Below are positions 1-9,020 of a stretch of DNA of 64,000 nucleotides, one piece after another. Source of the DNA: Hyphomicrobium sp. (lineage in GTDB: Bacteria > Pseudomonadota > Alphaproteobacteria > Rhizobiales > Hyphomicrobiaceae); contig NZ_JAIETU010000003.1 in the NCBI RefSeq assembly GCF_019744875.1, positions 310,001 through 374,000 on the forward strand. Reading direction: 5' to 3'. The notes under the pieces were generated by a model that saw nothing but the letters and a program-made list of their open reading frames with translations, ran no database searches and was not told the origin of the DNA. Position numbers and translations under genes: made by a program. Numbering within the stretch: the stretch's first letter is position 1; every line of letters starts with the position of its first letter.

Positions 1-1
1 C

Positions 2-1111
2 GGCAAGGTCGTCTTCCAGAACGACATCCTGCAGCTCATCCAGTACTTGCCCACCACCGACAAGGTGCGCGAGGTGCCGCTGCTCGTCATCCCGCCGTGG
101 ATCAACAAGTACTACATCCTCGATCTCACCCCGCCGAAGAGCCTCCTGAAGTACGCCGTCGACCAGGGCTTCACGGTCTTCGTCGTGTCGTGGGTCAATC
201 CGGACGAGCGCCTCGCGCACAAGAGCTTCGAGGACTACATGCTCGAAGGCGTGCTGGCGGCTGCCGACGCCGTATCGCGCGAGACCGGCATCGAAAAGAT
301 CAACGTCGTCGGCTACTGCGTCGGCGGTACGCTGCTTGGCTCCACGCTCGCCTACCTGGCCGCGCGCGGCGAGGAACCCTTCCGCGCCGTCACGTTCCTG
401 ACCACCCAGCTCGACTTCTCGAAGGCCGGCGACCTGCTCCTGTTCACGACCGAGAGCCAGCTCTCCTCGCTCCGCAAGATGATGGCCGAGCGCGGCTTCC
501 TCGACGGCTCGCGCATGGCGAACGTGTTCAACATGATGCGCCCGCGCGACCTCATCTGGCCGTACATCGTCAACAACTACATGCTCGGCAAGAAGCCGTT
601 TCCGTTCGACCTGCTCTACTGGAACCAGGATTCGACGCGCATGCCGGCCGTCAACCACGGCTTCTACCTGGGCGAGTTCTACAACGCCAACAAACTGGCC
701 AAGGGCGAGATGACGCTCGCCGGCGTCAAGCTCGACCTGAAAAAGATCAAGCTGCCGGTGTTCGAGGTCGCCACCAAAGAAGACCACATCGCGCCCGCCA
801 AATCCGTCTTCATCGGCTCGAAGATGCTCGGCGGTCCCGTCGAGTTCGTGCTCGCCGGGTCCGGCCATATCGCAGGCGTCGTCAATCCGCCCGACAAGAT
901 GAAGTATCAGTACTGGACCGCCAACAAGGCCGCCGCCGACACGCTCGAGGAGTGGGTCAGCATGGCCAAGATGCACCCGGGATCCTGGTGGCCTCACTGG
1001 ATCGAGTGGCTGACGAAGTACTCGGGCGACTGGACCATCCCGCGCGAGCCTGGCGAGCACCTCGGCGTCATCGAGGACGCCCCCGGCAGCTACGTCAAAA
1101 TGAAGAGCTGA
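2..1111 (+). CDS. phaC: class I poly(3-hydroxyalkanoate) synthase, 3' part only
   Basis: PHA synthase polymerises (R)-3-hydroxyacyl-CoA into storage polyester at the granule surface. The reading frame is open from base 2, so the N-terminal part lies outside the window and about 370 residues of the C-terminal catalytic alpha/beta-hydrolase domain remain. The lipase-like box GYCVGG carries the catalytic Cys (codon 317-319). The motif TKEDHIAP supplies the acidic residue and GSGHIAGVVNPP the catalytic His. The WWPHW segment near the end is typical of class I enzymes. No depolymerase or phasin gene follows. Confidence 0.96.
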   Translation, partial: GKVVFQNDILQLIQYLPTTDKVREVPLLVIPPWINKYYILDLTPPKSLLKYAVDQGFTVFVVSWVNPDERLAHKSFEDYMLEGVLAAADAVSRETGIEKINVVGYCVGGTLLGSTLAYLAARGEEPFRAVTFLTTQLDFSKAGDLLLFTTESQLSSLRKMMAERGFLDGSRMANVFNMMRPRDLIWPYIVNNYMLGKKPFPFDLLYWNQDSTRMPAVNHGFYLGEFYNANKLAKGEMTLAGVKLDLKKIKLPVFEVATKEDHIAPAKSVFIGSKMLGGPVEFVLAGSGHIAGVVNPPDKMKYQYWTANKAAADTLEEWVSMAKMHPGSWWPHWIEWLTKYSGDWTIPREPGEHLGVIEDAPGSYVKMKS

Positions 1112-1518
1112 CGGCGCACACAAGCCGCACCGCTTCCCTGCCAACAACTGCGCGCGCGAACCGCGCCGCCTCTCCGCGACTTCCAACCCGCATCGCAATC
1201 GACACGCCCCGAGCCGTGTGCCACCTGCGCACCGCCGGCCGCGCCGTCGTGGCTTGCGTCATGCAATCCGCGCACGAGATCCGAAGCGTCTCACCACGCT
1301 TGCGTCCCGCATCTGACTTGCGTCGTGCCGCACGCTAAGCACCGCATCCCTGATGCTGACAAACAGGTGTCAGCGCCCGCGCGCACGTCGCGGCGAGCAG
1401 GCTCGCGCTCCGCAGGAAAAACGCGTGTGAATTTTTCCTGCCAAGAAAGGTTAAGTATTTATCCATTTATTTCCGTCACTTGTATGCAGGGCTTAATCTG
1501 GATTCTCGGATCACAACC
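1112..1518. other. intergenic region between phaC and the chemoreceptor gene
   Basis: No credible gene is visible in these 407 bases. The last 80 bases (about 1430-1510) are clearly more A+T rich than the surroundings, which suits a promoter for the chemoreceptor gene, but no confident -35/-10 pair can be named. Confidence 0.5.
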
Positions 1519-3600
1519 ATGCATATGCGTTCCCTTCCCGTCAAAATCGCGCTGGTCGCGGCTGCAACGATCGCGACCGTCTTCGGCATCGGCACATACT
1601 TCCTGGCGTCGAACGCCGGCAGCGTGATCGATCAACAGAACACTGAGATTCAGAACAGCATCGCTCAGGGCCAGGCCCTGGATGCCAGCAAGACACTGGA
1701 CGTCGCCGCACGAGTTGCAGAGAACATCTCAGCCGTCGTCAGCGCCCTCAAAACCACCGGCGTCGTCGACCGCGCCGTCCTCGACGCGACGCTCCGCTCG
1801 CTTCTTGAGAAGAACCCTGACGTTCTCGGCACCTGGACGGGCTGGGAACCCAACGCCCTCGACGGCCGCGACAGCGAATTCGTAGGCCAGACCGGCTACG
1901 ACGCGACCGGCCGCTTCATGCCCTACTGGAACCGCGTCGGCGGCAAGTTCGTGCGCGACGTGCTCCTCGACTACACCAAGCCCGGCGCCGGCGATTACTA
2001 CATCCAGCCGTTCACGCAGAAGCGCGCCGTGGCCATCGAACCCTACCTCTACCCGATCGACGGCAAGGACGTTCTGATCACCACGTTCAGCCTCCCGATC
2101 GTCGTCGACGGCAAGACGCTCGGCGTCGCCGGCATCGACATCAATCTCGAGAACCTCAACGAGAGCATGCAGAAGATCAAGCCGTTTGGAACCGGCTACG
2201 TCACGCTGGCCTCGAAGGCGGGTCTCGCCGTGACGCACCCGAACACGCCGAACGTCGGCAAGCCGCTCGCCGACTTCGACGCTCCGGCCGCTCGCGCCGC
2301 CAAGCAGGCGATTGAATCCGGCAAGGCCGTGTCCGAAAACGGCAACGGCGCCGATGGCGCAAGCTGGCGCTTCCTCGCCACCCCGATCGCAGCCGGTGGC
2401 AGCGCCGACACGTGGGCCGTCGTCATCGCCGTGCCGGAAGCGACGCTTCAGGCAACGATCACCGAGACGCAGACCTCGATGGCCGGCCTCTCCGCCATCT
2501 GCATCGTCATCGTCGCAGGCCTTCTGTACCTCGCGCTCCGCTCGTTCGTCGGCAATCCGCTCGAGGCGCTCGCAAGCTCCTTCGACCGCATGGCTGGCGG
2601 CGATCTCGACACCAACGTGCCCGGCGCCGACCGCGTCGACGAAATCGGCAGCATCGGCAAGGCCGTGCTCCGTCTTCGCGACAGCCTGCAGGACAAGGCT
2701 CGCCGCGAGGCCGACGAAAAGGCAGCACGCGAAGCCGAGATGGCAAAGACGCGCAAGGCCCAGATGCATCGCCTCGCCGAGGAGTTCCAGCAGGCCGTCG
2801 GCGGCATCGTCGAGACTGTCTCGTCCACGGCAAGCCAGCTCGAAGGCGCTGCCCTGTCCCTGACCGAAACGGCAGAGACGACGCAGCAGCTTTCCACGGG
2901 CGCCGCCGCTGCATCCGAGCAGACTTCGGCCAACGTTGAAGGCGTCGCCGCTGCATCCGAGCAGCTCGCCTCGACGGTGACTGAAATCAGCCGCCAGGTT
3001 CAGGAGAGCAGCACGATCGCCACCCAGGCCGTCCATCAGGCCGCCAAGACCAACGATCAGGTCACCGCCCTGTCGCAGTCCGCAGACCGCATCGGCGACA
3101 TCATCAGCCTGATCAACACGATTGCGGGGCAGACCAACCTGCTCGCCCTCAACGCCACCATCGAGGCGGCGCGTGCAGGCGATGCGGGCAAGGGCTTCGC
3201 GGTCGTCGCCCAGGAGGTCAAGGCGCTCGCCGCTCAGACCTCGAAGGCCACCAACGAGATCGCCTCGCAGGTTTCGGGCATGCAGTCCGCCACCCGCGAA
3301 GCCGTCGACGCGATCAAGGAGATCACGAGCACGATCAACATGATCTCCGAGATCACCGGCACCATCGCGGCCGCCGTCGAGGAGCAGGATGCGACGACCA
3401 AGGAAATCAGCCGCAACGTCACCGAAGCCGCACGCGGCACCTCGGAAGTCGCAAGCAGCATCACGGACGTGACGAAGGGCGCCGCCAACACCGGCTCCGC
3501 ATCGTCCCAGGTTCTCAGCTCCGCCAAGCAGCTCGCCAGCGAAAGCAGCAATCTGCACGCCAAGGTCGAGACCTTCCTGGCCACCGTTCGCGCAGCGTAA
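1519..3600 (+). CDS. methyl-accepting chemotaxis protein with dCache sensor
   Basis: Transmembrane chemoreceptor of 693 residues that signals to CheA/CheW. Residues about 5-27 form the first membrane helix. Residues about 30-315 form a periplasmic double-Cache (PDC) domain containing [13 protein letters not shown] and [12 protein letters not shown]. Residues 321-344 form the second helix, followed by HAMP and a long coiled-coil signalling domain. The conserved hairpin tip is around residues 540-570 ([20 protein letters not shown]). There is no CheR-binding pentapeptide at the C-terminus. An upstream in-frame ATG at 1480 would add 13 residues, but the ATG at 1519 places the helix at the usual distance from the N-terminus. 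No che genes are nearby, so it is an orphan receptor; the ligand is unknown. Confidence 0.95.
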   Translation: MHMRSLPVKIALVAAATIATVFGIGTYFLASNAGSVIDQQNTEIQNSIAQGQALDASKTLDVAARVAENISAVVSALKTTGVVDRAVLDATLRSLLEKNPDVLGTWTGWEPNALDGRDSEFVGQTGYDATGRFMPYWNRVGGKFVRDVLLDYTKPGAGDYYIQPFTQKRAVAIEPYLYPIDGKDVLITTFSLPIVVDGKTLGVAGIDINLENLNESMQKIKPFGTGYVTLASKAGLAVTHPNTPNVGKPLADFDAPAARAAKQAIESGKAVSENGNGADGASWRFLATPIAAGGSADTWAVVIAVPEATLQATITETQTSMAGLSAICIVIVAGLLYLALRSFVGNPLEALASSFDRMAGGDLDTNVPGADRVDEIGSIGKAVLRLRDSLQDKARREADEKAAREAEMAKTRKAQMHRLAEEFQQAVGGIVETVSSTASQLEGAALSLTETAETTQQLSTGAAAASEQTSANVEGVAAASEQLASTVTEISRQVQESSTIATQAVHQAAKTNDQVTALSQSADRIGDIISLINTIAGQTNLLALNATIEAARAGDAGKGFAVVAQEVKALAAQTSKATNEIASQVSGMQSATREAVDAIKEITSTINMISEITGTIAAAVEEQDATTKEISRNVTEAARGTSEVASSITDVTKGAANTGSASSQVLSSAKQLASESSNLHAKVETFLATVRAA

Positions 3601-3630
3601 GCGCCAACGCTTCAAGACAGACACAAACAA

Positions 3631-3660
3631 TCGGGCGCCCGCCTCACAGCGGGCGCCCGA
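3631..3660 (+). terminator. hairpin terminator after the chemoreceptor gene
   Basis: A perfect 12-bp inverted repeat (TCGGGCGCCCGC and its complement) with a 6-base loop lies 30 bases after the stop codon. It is followed by AGCCGTTTTA, a short T run. Confidence 0.8.
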
Positions 3661-3740
3661 AGCCGTTTTAGCGGGGTGGAGCGCTGCCGCGTCACCCCTG
3701 CGATGCCAAGCGAAACGCGTTGCCCGTTGACTCACTCATA

Positions 3741-3777
3741 ATCAAACGGCTATACGTTTGATCCATAGCTATATGGT
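3741..3777. promoter_or_regulatory. palindromic operator upstream of the ArsR gene
   Basis: ATCAAACG and CGTTTGAT form a perfect 8-bp inverted repeat around a 6-base centre (3741-3762). An imperfect palindrome with arms CCATA and TATGG follows (3763-3776). The pair ends about 13 bases before the ArsR ATG, in an unusually A+T-rich patch. This is the placement expected for autorepression by the ArsR protein; binding is inferred, not shown. Confidence 0.65.
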
Positions 3778-3789
3778 TATGGATTGCAG

Positions 3790-4113
3790 ATGCCGGAAAC
3801 CCACGACGCCCTCTTCAAGACCCTCTCCGATCCGACGCGGCGGGCCATTTTCGAGCGCCTGTGCCGCGACGGCGAACAGACGGTCGGGGCGCTCACGGCC
3901 CAGGCCGGGATCTCTCAGCCGGCCGTCTCAAAGCATCTCGGCATTCTGAAACAGGCCGGGCTCGTCCGGGATCGCCACGCCGGCCGCCAGACCCACTACA
4001 GCCCGCAGCTCAATGCCCTCGCGCCACTGATCGATTGGACGACCCAGATGACCAACTTCTGGGAGCGCCGGTTCGACGCCCTCGAAGACGTTTTGAAGAG
4101 GATGGATCAATGA
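3790..4113 (+). CDS. ArsR-family transcriptional regulator
   Basis: Small winged-helix repressor of 107 residues. The N-terminal half carries LSDPTRRAIFERL and the recognition-helix segment ISQPAVSKHLGILKQAGLV, both characteristic of ArsR/SmtB proteins. No cysteine metal site is seen in the recognition helix, so it resembles the group paired with SRPBCC proteins rather than arsenic sensors. The ATG at 3790 is preferred over a TTG two codons upstream. The stop overlaps the next start (ATGA at 4110-4113), indicating translational coupling. The palindrome just upstream is probably its own operator. Confidence 0.93.
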   Translation: MPETHDALFKTLSDPTRRAIFERLCRDGEQTVGALTAQAGISQPAVSKHLGILKQAGLVRDRHAGRQTHYSPQLNALAPLIDWTTQMTNFWERRFDALEDVLKRMDQ

Positions 4114-4529
4114 CCGAAACACGCTCCGTCATCGTCGAACGGGAGTTCGCTCATCCGCCGGAGAAGCTCTGGCGCGCCCTCACGCAACCTCACCTGATCG
4201 CCGATTGGCTCATGAAGAACGACTTCATGCCGGTCGTAGGCCACCGCTTCAATCTCCGCGGCGACTGGGGCGGCGTGCTCGACTGCGAGGTTCTCGCCAT
4301 CGAGCCGAACAAGACGCTCTCCTACACCTGGAATTTCGCGCACGACGATGCGGCCTACGCGCTCGCGAGCGTCGTGACCTTCACGCTCAATCCGACACGT
4401 ACCGGCACGCTTCTCCGCATGGAGCAGGTGGGCTTCCGGCCGGATCAGAAGCAGGCCTTCGGCGGCGCTCAGGCCGGATGGCGGACGTTCTTCGAAAACC
4501 TGGAGGGGGTCCTGGCGCGGCCGGACTGA
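4110..4529 (+). CDS. SRPBCC (AHSA1/START-like) domain protein
   Basis: A 139-residue single-domain protein of the SRPBCC fold, which binds hydrophobic ligands in a deep pocket. Family features are VEREFAHPPEKLWRALTQP at the N-terminus, then DWLMKND, the central beta strands and a C-terminal helix (GWRTFFENLEGVL). It starts at the ATGA overlap with the ArsR gene and is cotranscribed with it. ArsR-SRPBCC pairs are common in proteobacteria. The ligand is not predictable from sequence. Confidence 0.92.
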   Translation: MTETRSVIVEREFAHPPEKLWRALTQPHLIADWLMKNDFMPVVGHRFNLRGDWGGVLDCEVLAIEPNKTLSYTWNFAHDDAAYALASVVTFTLNPTRTGTLLRMEQVGFRPDQKQAFGGAQAGWRTFFENLEGVLARPD

Positions 4530-4572
4530 CAACGAACCGTTTCACGCCAACGCATCGTCAAGGGAGGTTCTA

Positions 4573-4794
4573 TTGAATTGGAACGCTTGGGTCCGGCAGG
4601 GCCACCGTTGGGTCTCCATCGCCTTTACGGCATCCGTCGTCGCCAACTTCGTCGCCATGGGTTGGGGCGAGCCGCCCCAATGGGTGGTCTATGCCCCGCT
4701 GATCCCGCTTTTCCTGCTGCTGTTCACCGGGCTGTACATGTTCGCACTGCCCTATGCCGCAAGGCGGCGCGGTGCCGCCGCACGTCCCAGGTAG
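4573..4794 (+). CDS. small two-helix membrane protein
   Basis: A 73-residue protein starting at a TTG with a good Shine-Dalgarno sequence (AGGGAGG, 4561-4567). It has two hydrophobic segments, about residues 14-30 and 38-60, and an arginine-rich cytoplasmic tail (ARRRGAAARPR). It follows the SRPBCC gene by 43 bases and is probably the third gene of the operon. I do not assign a function. Confidence 0.8.
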   Translation: MNWNAWVRQGHRWVSIAFTASVVANFVAMGWGEPPQWVVYAPLIPLFLLLFTGLYMFALPYAARRRGAAARPR

Positions 4795-4842
4795 CAGACG
4801 GACCGGCTGTCCGACGCGCTCGTCGCCGGGTCCCAGAAACGA

Positions 4843-4870
4843 AAACACGCCACCTTTCGGCAGCGTGTTT
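4843..4870. terminator. hairpin between convergent genes
   Basis: AAACACGC (4843-4850) and GCGTGTTT (4863-4870) form an 8-bp stem with A runs on one side and T runs on the other. It lies between the convergent small membrane protein gene and the L,D-transpeptidase gene, so it can act as a bidirectional terminator. Confidence 0.7.
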
Positions 4871-4878
4871 GCGGGATC

Positions 4879-6357
4879 CTACCAGAACCAATCCGATTGC
4901 ACCTGCTTGGTGCGGCGCCGGTTGGTCTTGTCCGGCGGCGGTGGGGCTGGCTGATCGAAGAAGCTGAAGAAGCCGCCACCGTCGAACGAAGGCGCGGGCG
5001 GACGCGGCGGCGTGGGCTTGCGCGTCTTGAATCCGCCCTGGGGCTGGTTGCTCAACACCGCAACGAACTCCGTGCGGTAGTTGGTTTCCTTGCTCAGAGG
5101 CTCGTCAGAGATGATGATCGAGGAGCGCGGCAGCGCGGTCGGGGCGATGCGATCCAGGATGTCTTGCGGGATATTGATGCGGTCGAGCGCGTTCTTCGCC
5201 TCATCGCCGTTGTCGATCGAGACGCCGGTCCAGCGCAGCCCCGTGCCTTCGGACGCCATCGCCGTGAAGATATGCGTGCCGATGGGAGCGTCCACATCGC
5301 GGATTTCGATGGGTGCCTCGATGGTGGCGTCGTAAACCTCGCCCCCGTCCGGCCACGGCTTGCGCGTGTTCCGGCGCACATAAATCTTCTGCGTCGCGCG
5401 GCTGATGAAGATCGAGACCGGCTCGAGCGCGAGCTTCGCCTCAGCCGCGGCTTTGGCGGTCGCGGGCTTCTTCTCGGCGGCCTCTTTGGCGACAGTCTGT
5501 GCCTGGGCAGCGGCGTCGAGCTGGGGCGCCGTTTCCGCCGTGACGCTTGCGAGCTTCGCTGCCGCCTCGTCGACCTTGGCCGCGGCCTTGAGTTTCTGCT
5601 CCTCAGCGCGGGCCCTTGCCTGATCCGTCTTGGCGGCGGCAAGCGCCTTTTCGGCGCGCGCGAGCGCACTGTCGGCTGCGGATTTGGCGCCTTCAGCCTT
5701 CTTGAGCGCCGCCCTGGCTGAGGACGCCTCGCGCCCGGCCTTCGCGGCCGCCTTCTTGGAAACGTCGGCGGCCTTGCTTGCCTCGTCCGCTTCGAGCGCC
5801 AGCTTGTCGGCGCGCTCGGGCGCGGCGGCCACAGCCTCAGCGTTCGGCGTCAACAGTGCAGGGTGTGAGAACGGGATCGGGGTCGCGTCGTTCGGAGAAA
5901 TGATCACGCGCATGCCCATTCGCGTCATGTCGAACAGCTTCTCGGCAAACCGGTAGGGCAGGCGAATACAGCCGTGAGACGCGGCGTATCCCGGCAGCGG
6001 GCCACCGTGCATGGCGATGCCGTTCCAGGTCAGACGCTGCATGTTCGGCATGTGCGCGTCGTCGTAGAGGTTCGAGCGGTGATCGACGTTCTTCTGCAGA
6101 ATGGCGAAGACGCCGGCCGGCGTTTCGCGGCCCTTGGTGCCGGTCGAAACGGGCGCCTTCAGGATCCAGTCGTGGGCGTCGTAGAAGGTGACCTGCTGGG
6201 ACTTGATCGACACGATCGCCATGATCGGCTCGCCCGCATCGCGCGCCGTAACCTCTTCGACAGAGCTGGCGGATTGCTTTGCAGCGGCCTCTTGGCTCGG
6301 AGCTGTCAGAGTGGTGAAAACCGCCAGTGCGACGTACGCAGGAAATCTGAAACGCAT
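4879..6357 (-). CDS. L,D-transpeptidase (YkuD) with coiled-coil insert and degenerate second domain
   Basis: Periplasmic enzyme that forms L,D-crosslinks in peptidoglycan or attaches proteins to it. The start at 6357 gives 492 residues beginning with a signal peptide (MRFRFPAYVALAVFTTL). The ATG at 6375 is the alternative. The first YkuD domain holds MHGG and the catalytic motif SHGCIRLPY (His128, Cys130). A long Ala/Lys/Glu-rich coiled coil follows (about 185-300). Then comes a second YkuD-like stretch (IFISRATQKIYVRR, PIGTHIFTAM) with no SHGC motif, so it is probably non-catalytic. The C-terminus is proline-rich. I see no partner gene. Confidence 0.92.
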   Translation of the reverse strand: MRFRFPAYVALAVFTTLTAPSQEAAAKQSASSVEEVTARDAGEPIMAIVSIKSQQVTFYDAHDWILKAPVSTGTKGRETPAGVFAILQKNVDHRSNLYDDAHMPNMQRLTWNGIAMHGGPLPGYAASHGCIRLPYRFAEKLFDMTRMGMRVIISPNDATPIPFSHPALLTPNAEAVAAAPERADKLALEADEASKAADVSKKAAAKAGREASSARAALKKAEGAKSAADSALARAEKALAAAKTDQARARAEEQKLKAAAKVDEAAAKLASVTAETAPQLDAAAQAQTVAKEAAEKKPATAKAAAEAKLALEPVSIFISRATQKIYVRRNTRKPWPDGGEVYDATIEAPIEIRDVDAPIGTHIFTAMASEGTGLRWTGVSIDNGDEAKNALDRINIPQDILDRIAPTALPRSSIIISDEPLSKETNYRTEFVAVLSNQPQGGFKTRKPTPPRPPAPSFDGGGFFSFFDQPAPPPPDKTNRRRTKQVQSDWFW

Positions 6358-6734
6358 AATACCCAATCGCCTCATGGTCGATCTATCCGACAACCGATGG
6401 TCCCAAAATTGATGCCAGTCCTGGACGGCACCAATCAAGTTTCATGTAGCTAAATTAAGGTAGCCTTAGCGGACGTCCGATTTCGATGTGCTCTTTGGGA
6501 CACGTGCTCCGGAGGCCACGCGAGCGACGCTCGAGCCGGCCGATCTCGACAACAGCAAGTCCCCAAACCCTGCGCGGACGCGGCACGGTTGCACCGGCCC
6601 CGATGGCCCTTTTCGCCCCCAAGTGCCCCCTGCTGACGCCCGGCCGCGCCAAATCCACACGGGGCGCGCCATCAGCGCCCCACGGACGCGCGTCCTATGA
6701 TAGAAAGCCCGCTTTCCGCCCATCAAGGCTGCCA
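6358..6734. other. divergent promoter region between the L,D-transpeptidase and rimO
   Basis: No gene is supported in these 377 bases. The A+T-rich part lies near 6400-6470 and contains the small palindrome TAAGG-TAG-CCTTA (6456-6468), a possible regulator site. The rest, toward rimO, is GC-rich and shows no conserved signal that I recognise. Confidence 0.4.
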
Positions 6735-8114
6735 ATGACCACGGATTCACCCGCCAGCGCCTCCTCCGGCCCGACGCCCGCATCGCGCACTCCGAAAGCC
6801 ACCCCGAAGGTCGGCTTCGTATCGCTCGGCTGCCCGAAGGCGCTGGTCGACAGCGAGCGGATCATCACCAAGCTCCGTTCCGAGGGCTACCAGGTCGCGC
6901 CCGACTACGCCGGCGCCGACGTGGTCGTCGTCAACACCTGCGGCTTCCTCGACAGCGCCAAGAAGGAAAGCCTGGACGCCATCGGCGAGGCCCTGGCCGA
7001 GAACGGCCGCGTCATCGTCACCGGCTGCATGGGCGTCGAGGAAGACCGCATCCGCGAGGTCCATCCCGGCGTGCTCGCCGTCACCGGCCCGCACCAGTAC
7101 GAGCAGGTCGTCTCCGCCGTGCACGACGCGGTGCCGCCGCTGCACGACCCGTACATCGATCTCGTGCCGCCCGAGGGCCTGCGCCTCACGCCGCGCCACT
7201 ACGCGTATTTGAAGATTTCCGAAGGCTGCAACCACCGCTGCTCGTTCTGCATCATCCCGAGCCTGCGCGGGGACCTCGCGAGCCGCCCCGCCAATCACGT
7301 CATGACGGAAGCCGAACGTCTCGTGAAGGCGGGCGTCAAGGAGCTGCTCGTCATCAGCCAGGACACGAGCGCCTACGGCCTCGACATCAAATATGCCGAG
7401 AGCATGTGGAAGGGCGCGCCCCTCAAGGCCCGCTTCCTCGAGCTCTCGCGCGCGTTGGGCGATCTCGGCGCGTGGGTCCGCATGCACTACGTCTACCCCT
7501 ACCCGCATGTCGACGAGGTCATTCCGCTGATGGCGGAAGGCAAGATCCTTCCCTATCTCGACATTCCGTTCCAGCATGCCTCGCCCGCCGTGCTCAAGGC
7601 GATGCGCCGCCCCGCGCACCAGGAGCAGACGGCCAAGCGCATCGCCAACTGGCGCTCCATCTGCCCGGACCTCGCCGTCCGCTCGACGTTCATCGTCGGC
7701 TTTCCCGGCGAGACGGAGGAAGACTTCTCACTGCTGCTCGATTGGCTCCGCGAAGCCAGGCTCAACCGCGTCGGCTGCTTCAAGTACGAAGCGGTCGCGG
7801 GCGCCAAAGCCAACGACCTGCCGGGCGCAGTCCCCGAAGAGGTCAAGGAAGAGCGCTGGCATCGCTTCATGGCCGCCCAGCAGGAGATCTCGTCCGAGAT
7901 TCTGGCCGGCCGCGTCGGCGACACCATCGACGTGCTCATCGACAGCGTTGACGAGGACGGCGCAGTCGGCCGCTCGAAGTGGGACGCGCCCGAGATCGAC
8001 GGCACTGTCTTCCTGGCCGAAGGCGACGGCCTGAAGCCCGGCGACATCGTGCGCGCGCACGTTGACGAGGCAGATGATTATGACCTCTGGGCGACAGTCG
8101 TCGCGCGCTCGTAA
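6735..8114 (+). CDS. rimO: ribosomal protein S12 methylthiotransferase RimO
   Basis: Radical-SAM enzyme of 459 residues that methylthiolates the conserved aspartate of ribosomal protein S12. The N-terminal UPF0004 domain has [11 protein letters not shown] (Cys33), [12 protein letters not shown] and TGCMG, the ligands of the auxiliary iron-sulfur cluster. The radical-SAM motif CNHRCSFC is at Cys165/Cys169/Cys172, with the RimO-typical IIPSLRG following. A TRAM domain ends the protein. The first 25 residues are a low-complexity Ser/Thr/Pro extension before VGFVSLGC. No operon partner is evident. Confidence 0.97.
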   Translation: MTTDSPASASSGPTPASRTPKATPKVGFVSLGCPKALVDSERIITKLRSEGYQVAPDYAGADVVVVNTCGFLDSAKKESLDAIGEALAENGRVIVTGCMGVEEDRIREVHPGVLAVTGPHQYEQVVSAVHDAVPPLHDPYIDLVPPEGLRLTPRHYAYLKISEGCNHRCSFCIIPSLRGDLASRPANHVMTEAERLVKAGVKELLVISQDTSAYGLDIKYAESMWKGAPLKARFLELSRALGDLGAWVRMHYVYPYPHVDEVIPLMAEGKILPYLDIPFQHASPAVLKAMRRPAHQEQTAKRIANWRSICPDLAVRSTFIVGFPGETEEDFSLLLDWLREARLNRVGCFKYEAVAGAKANDLPGAVPEEVKEERWHRFMAAQQEISSEILAGRVGDTIDVLIDSVDEDGAVGRSKWDAPEIDGTVFLAEGDGLKPGDIVRAHVDEADDYDLWATVVARS

Positions 8115-8216
8115 CGAGCATTAACCGTCACAAATCCTTGCCAAAGCGCGCCTCGCGTTGACAGTCCACGGCGGCCGGTGCGACAGTCCCCGCACGAAAA
8201 TGGGGAGCACGCTGAG

Positions 8217-8975
8217 ATGGTAACGCCGGATCAGGGGAGTGGGGCTGCGTCGCCGTCGAACGCCCCGGAAATTCGCATCTACGGCCATTCACCGATCATC
8301 TATTGGTGGCCCATCTGGGCCTACGGCTTCGTCTGCGCCGCCCTCACTTATTTCCAGGGCGTGCCGCTCACGCTGCCGGACAGCCCGAAGCCGATCCTCG
8401 TCCACCCGAGCGCCTGGGTCGGCCTCTCGTTCACGCTGCTGCTGCTGCTCGTGATCGTGGCCACCTCGGTCCGCGCGCGCGGCATCAACGCGCTTCTGCT
8501 GCTTGCCCTCCTCGGCGGCGCAGGCGTTGCGACCTATCTCGTCATGAACACGCCCGGCCTCTGGGTCACGCCGCCGAACCTGCTTCTGCACATGAACCTG
8601 GCCTTCTACCTGATGATCTCGTCGGTCCTGTTCCTGGTCTGGTTCGTCATTGTCTTTATCGTCGACCGGCTGAGCTACCTGCGCGTCCGCGGCACGCAGG
8701 TGGAGCGCGTTCAACTGTTCGGCAGCGCGCTCGGCCGCGCACCGGAAAGCTGGTCCGTGCTGCACATCCGCCTCGCCCGCTACAGCGACGATCTGATCGC
8801 CCACAAGATCCTGGCCCTCGGCTTCCTCGGTCTCGGCACGAGCGACATCGACGCCAAGCTTTCGATCTTCGGCGGCGGCCACGAGCAGTTCCGCGTCGAG
8901 AACGTCTGGAAGGCATCCACGCCGCTGAAGGCGGTGCAGGCCGCGATGGGCCAGAAGGCGACCGTCGTGATCTAG
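8217..8975 (+). CDS. conserved multi-span membrane protein of unknown function
   Basis: A 252-residue protein. The ATG at 8217 has a clear ribosome-binding site (GGGGAG, 8202-8207). A GTG at 8178 would add 13 residues. Four hydrophobic segments lie at about residues 25-43, 62-82, 90-110 and 125-152. The roughly 100-residue soluble C-terminal part contains LSYLRVRGTQVERVQLFG and may be cytoplasmic. It is followed 45 bases later by the CHASE2 cyclase on the same strand. I do not recognise the family. Its stop codon lies inside a 15-bp tandem duplication. Confidence 0.8.
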   Translation: MVTPDQGSGAASPSNAPEIRIYGHSPIIYWWPIWAYGFVCAALTYFQGVPLTLPDSPKPILVHPSAWVGLSFTLLLLLVIVATSVRARGINALLLLALLGGAGVATYLVMNTPGLWVTPPNLLLHMNLAFYLMISSVLFLVWFVIVFIVDRLSYLRVRGTQVERVQLFGSALGRAPESWSVLHIRLARYSDDLIAHKILALGFLGLGTSDIDAKLSIFGGGHEQFRVENVWKASTPLKAVQAAMGQKATVVI

Positions 8976-8992
8976 AACGTCGTGATCTAGAC
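8963..8992 (+). repeat. 15-bp tandem duplication spanning a stop codon
   Basis: The unit CGTCGTGATCTAGA plus one base occurs twice back to back (8963-8977 and 8978-8992; 14 of 15 bases match). The first copy holds the TAG stop of the membrane protein gene. Because the period is five codons, the second copy supplies a second in-frame TAG. Confidence 0.9.
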
Positions 8993-9020
8993 CGGACACG
9001 CGGCGCAAGCGGAGAGCGGC

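Noticed and set aside
97-1338. Arg-rich open frame overlapping phaC
   Set aside because: Out-of-frame reading of phaC.
1729-3735. 668-codon open frame antisense to the chemoreceptor gene
   Set aside because: It mirrors the coding frame of a clear MCP; GC-rich codon usage leaves long open antisense frames. No recognisable domain.
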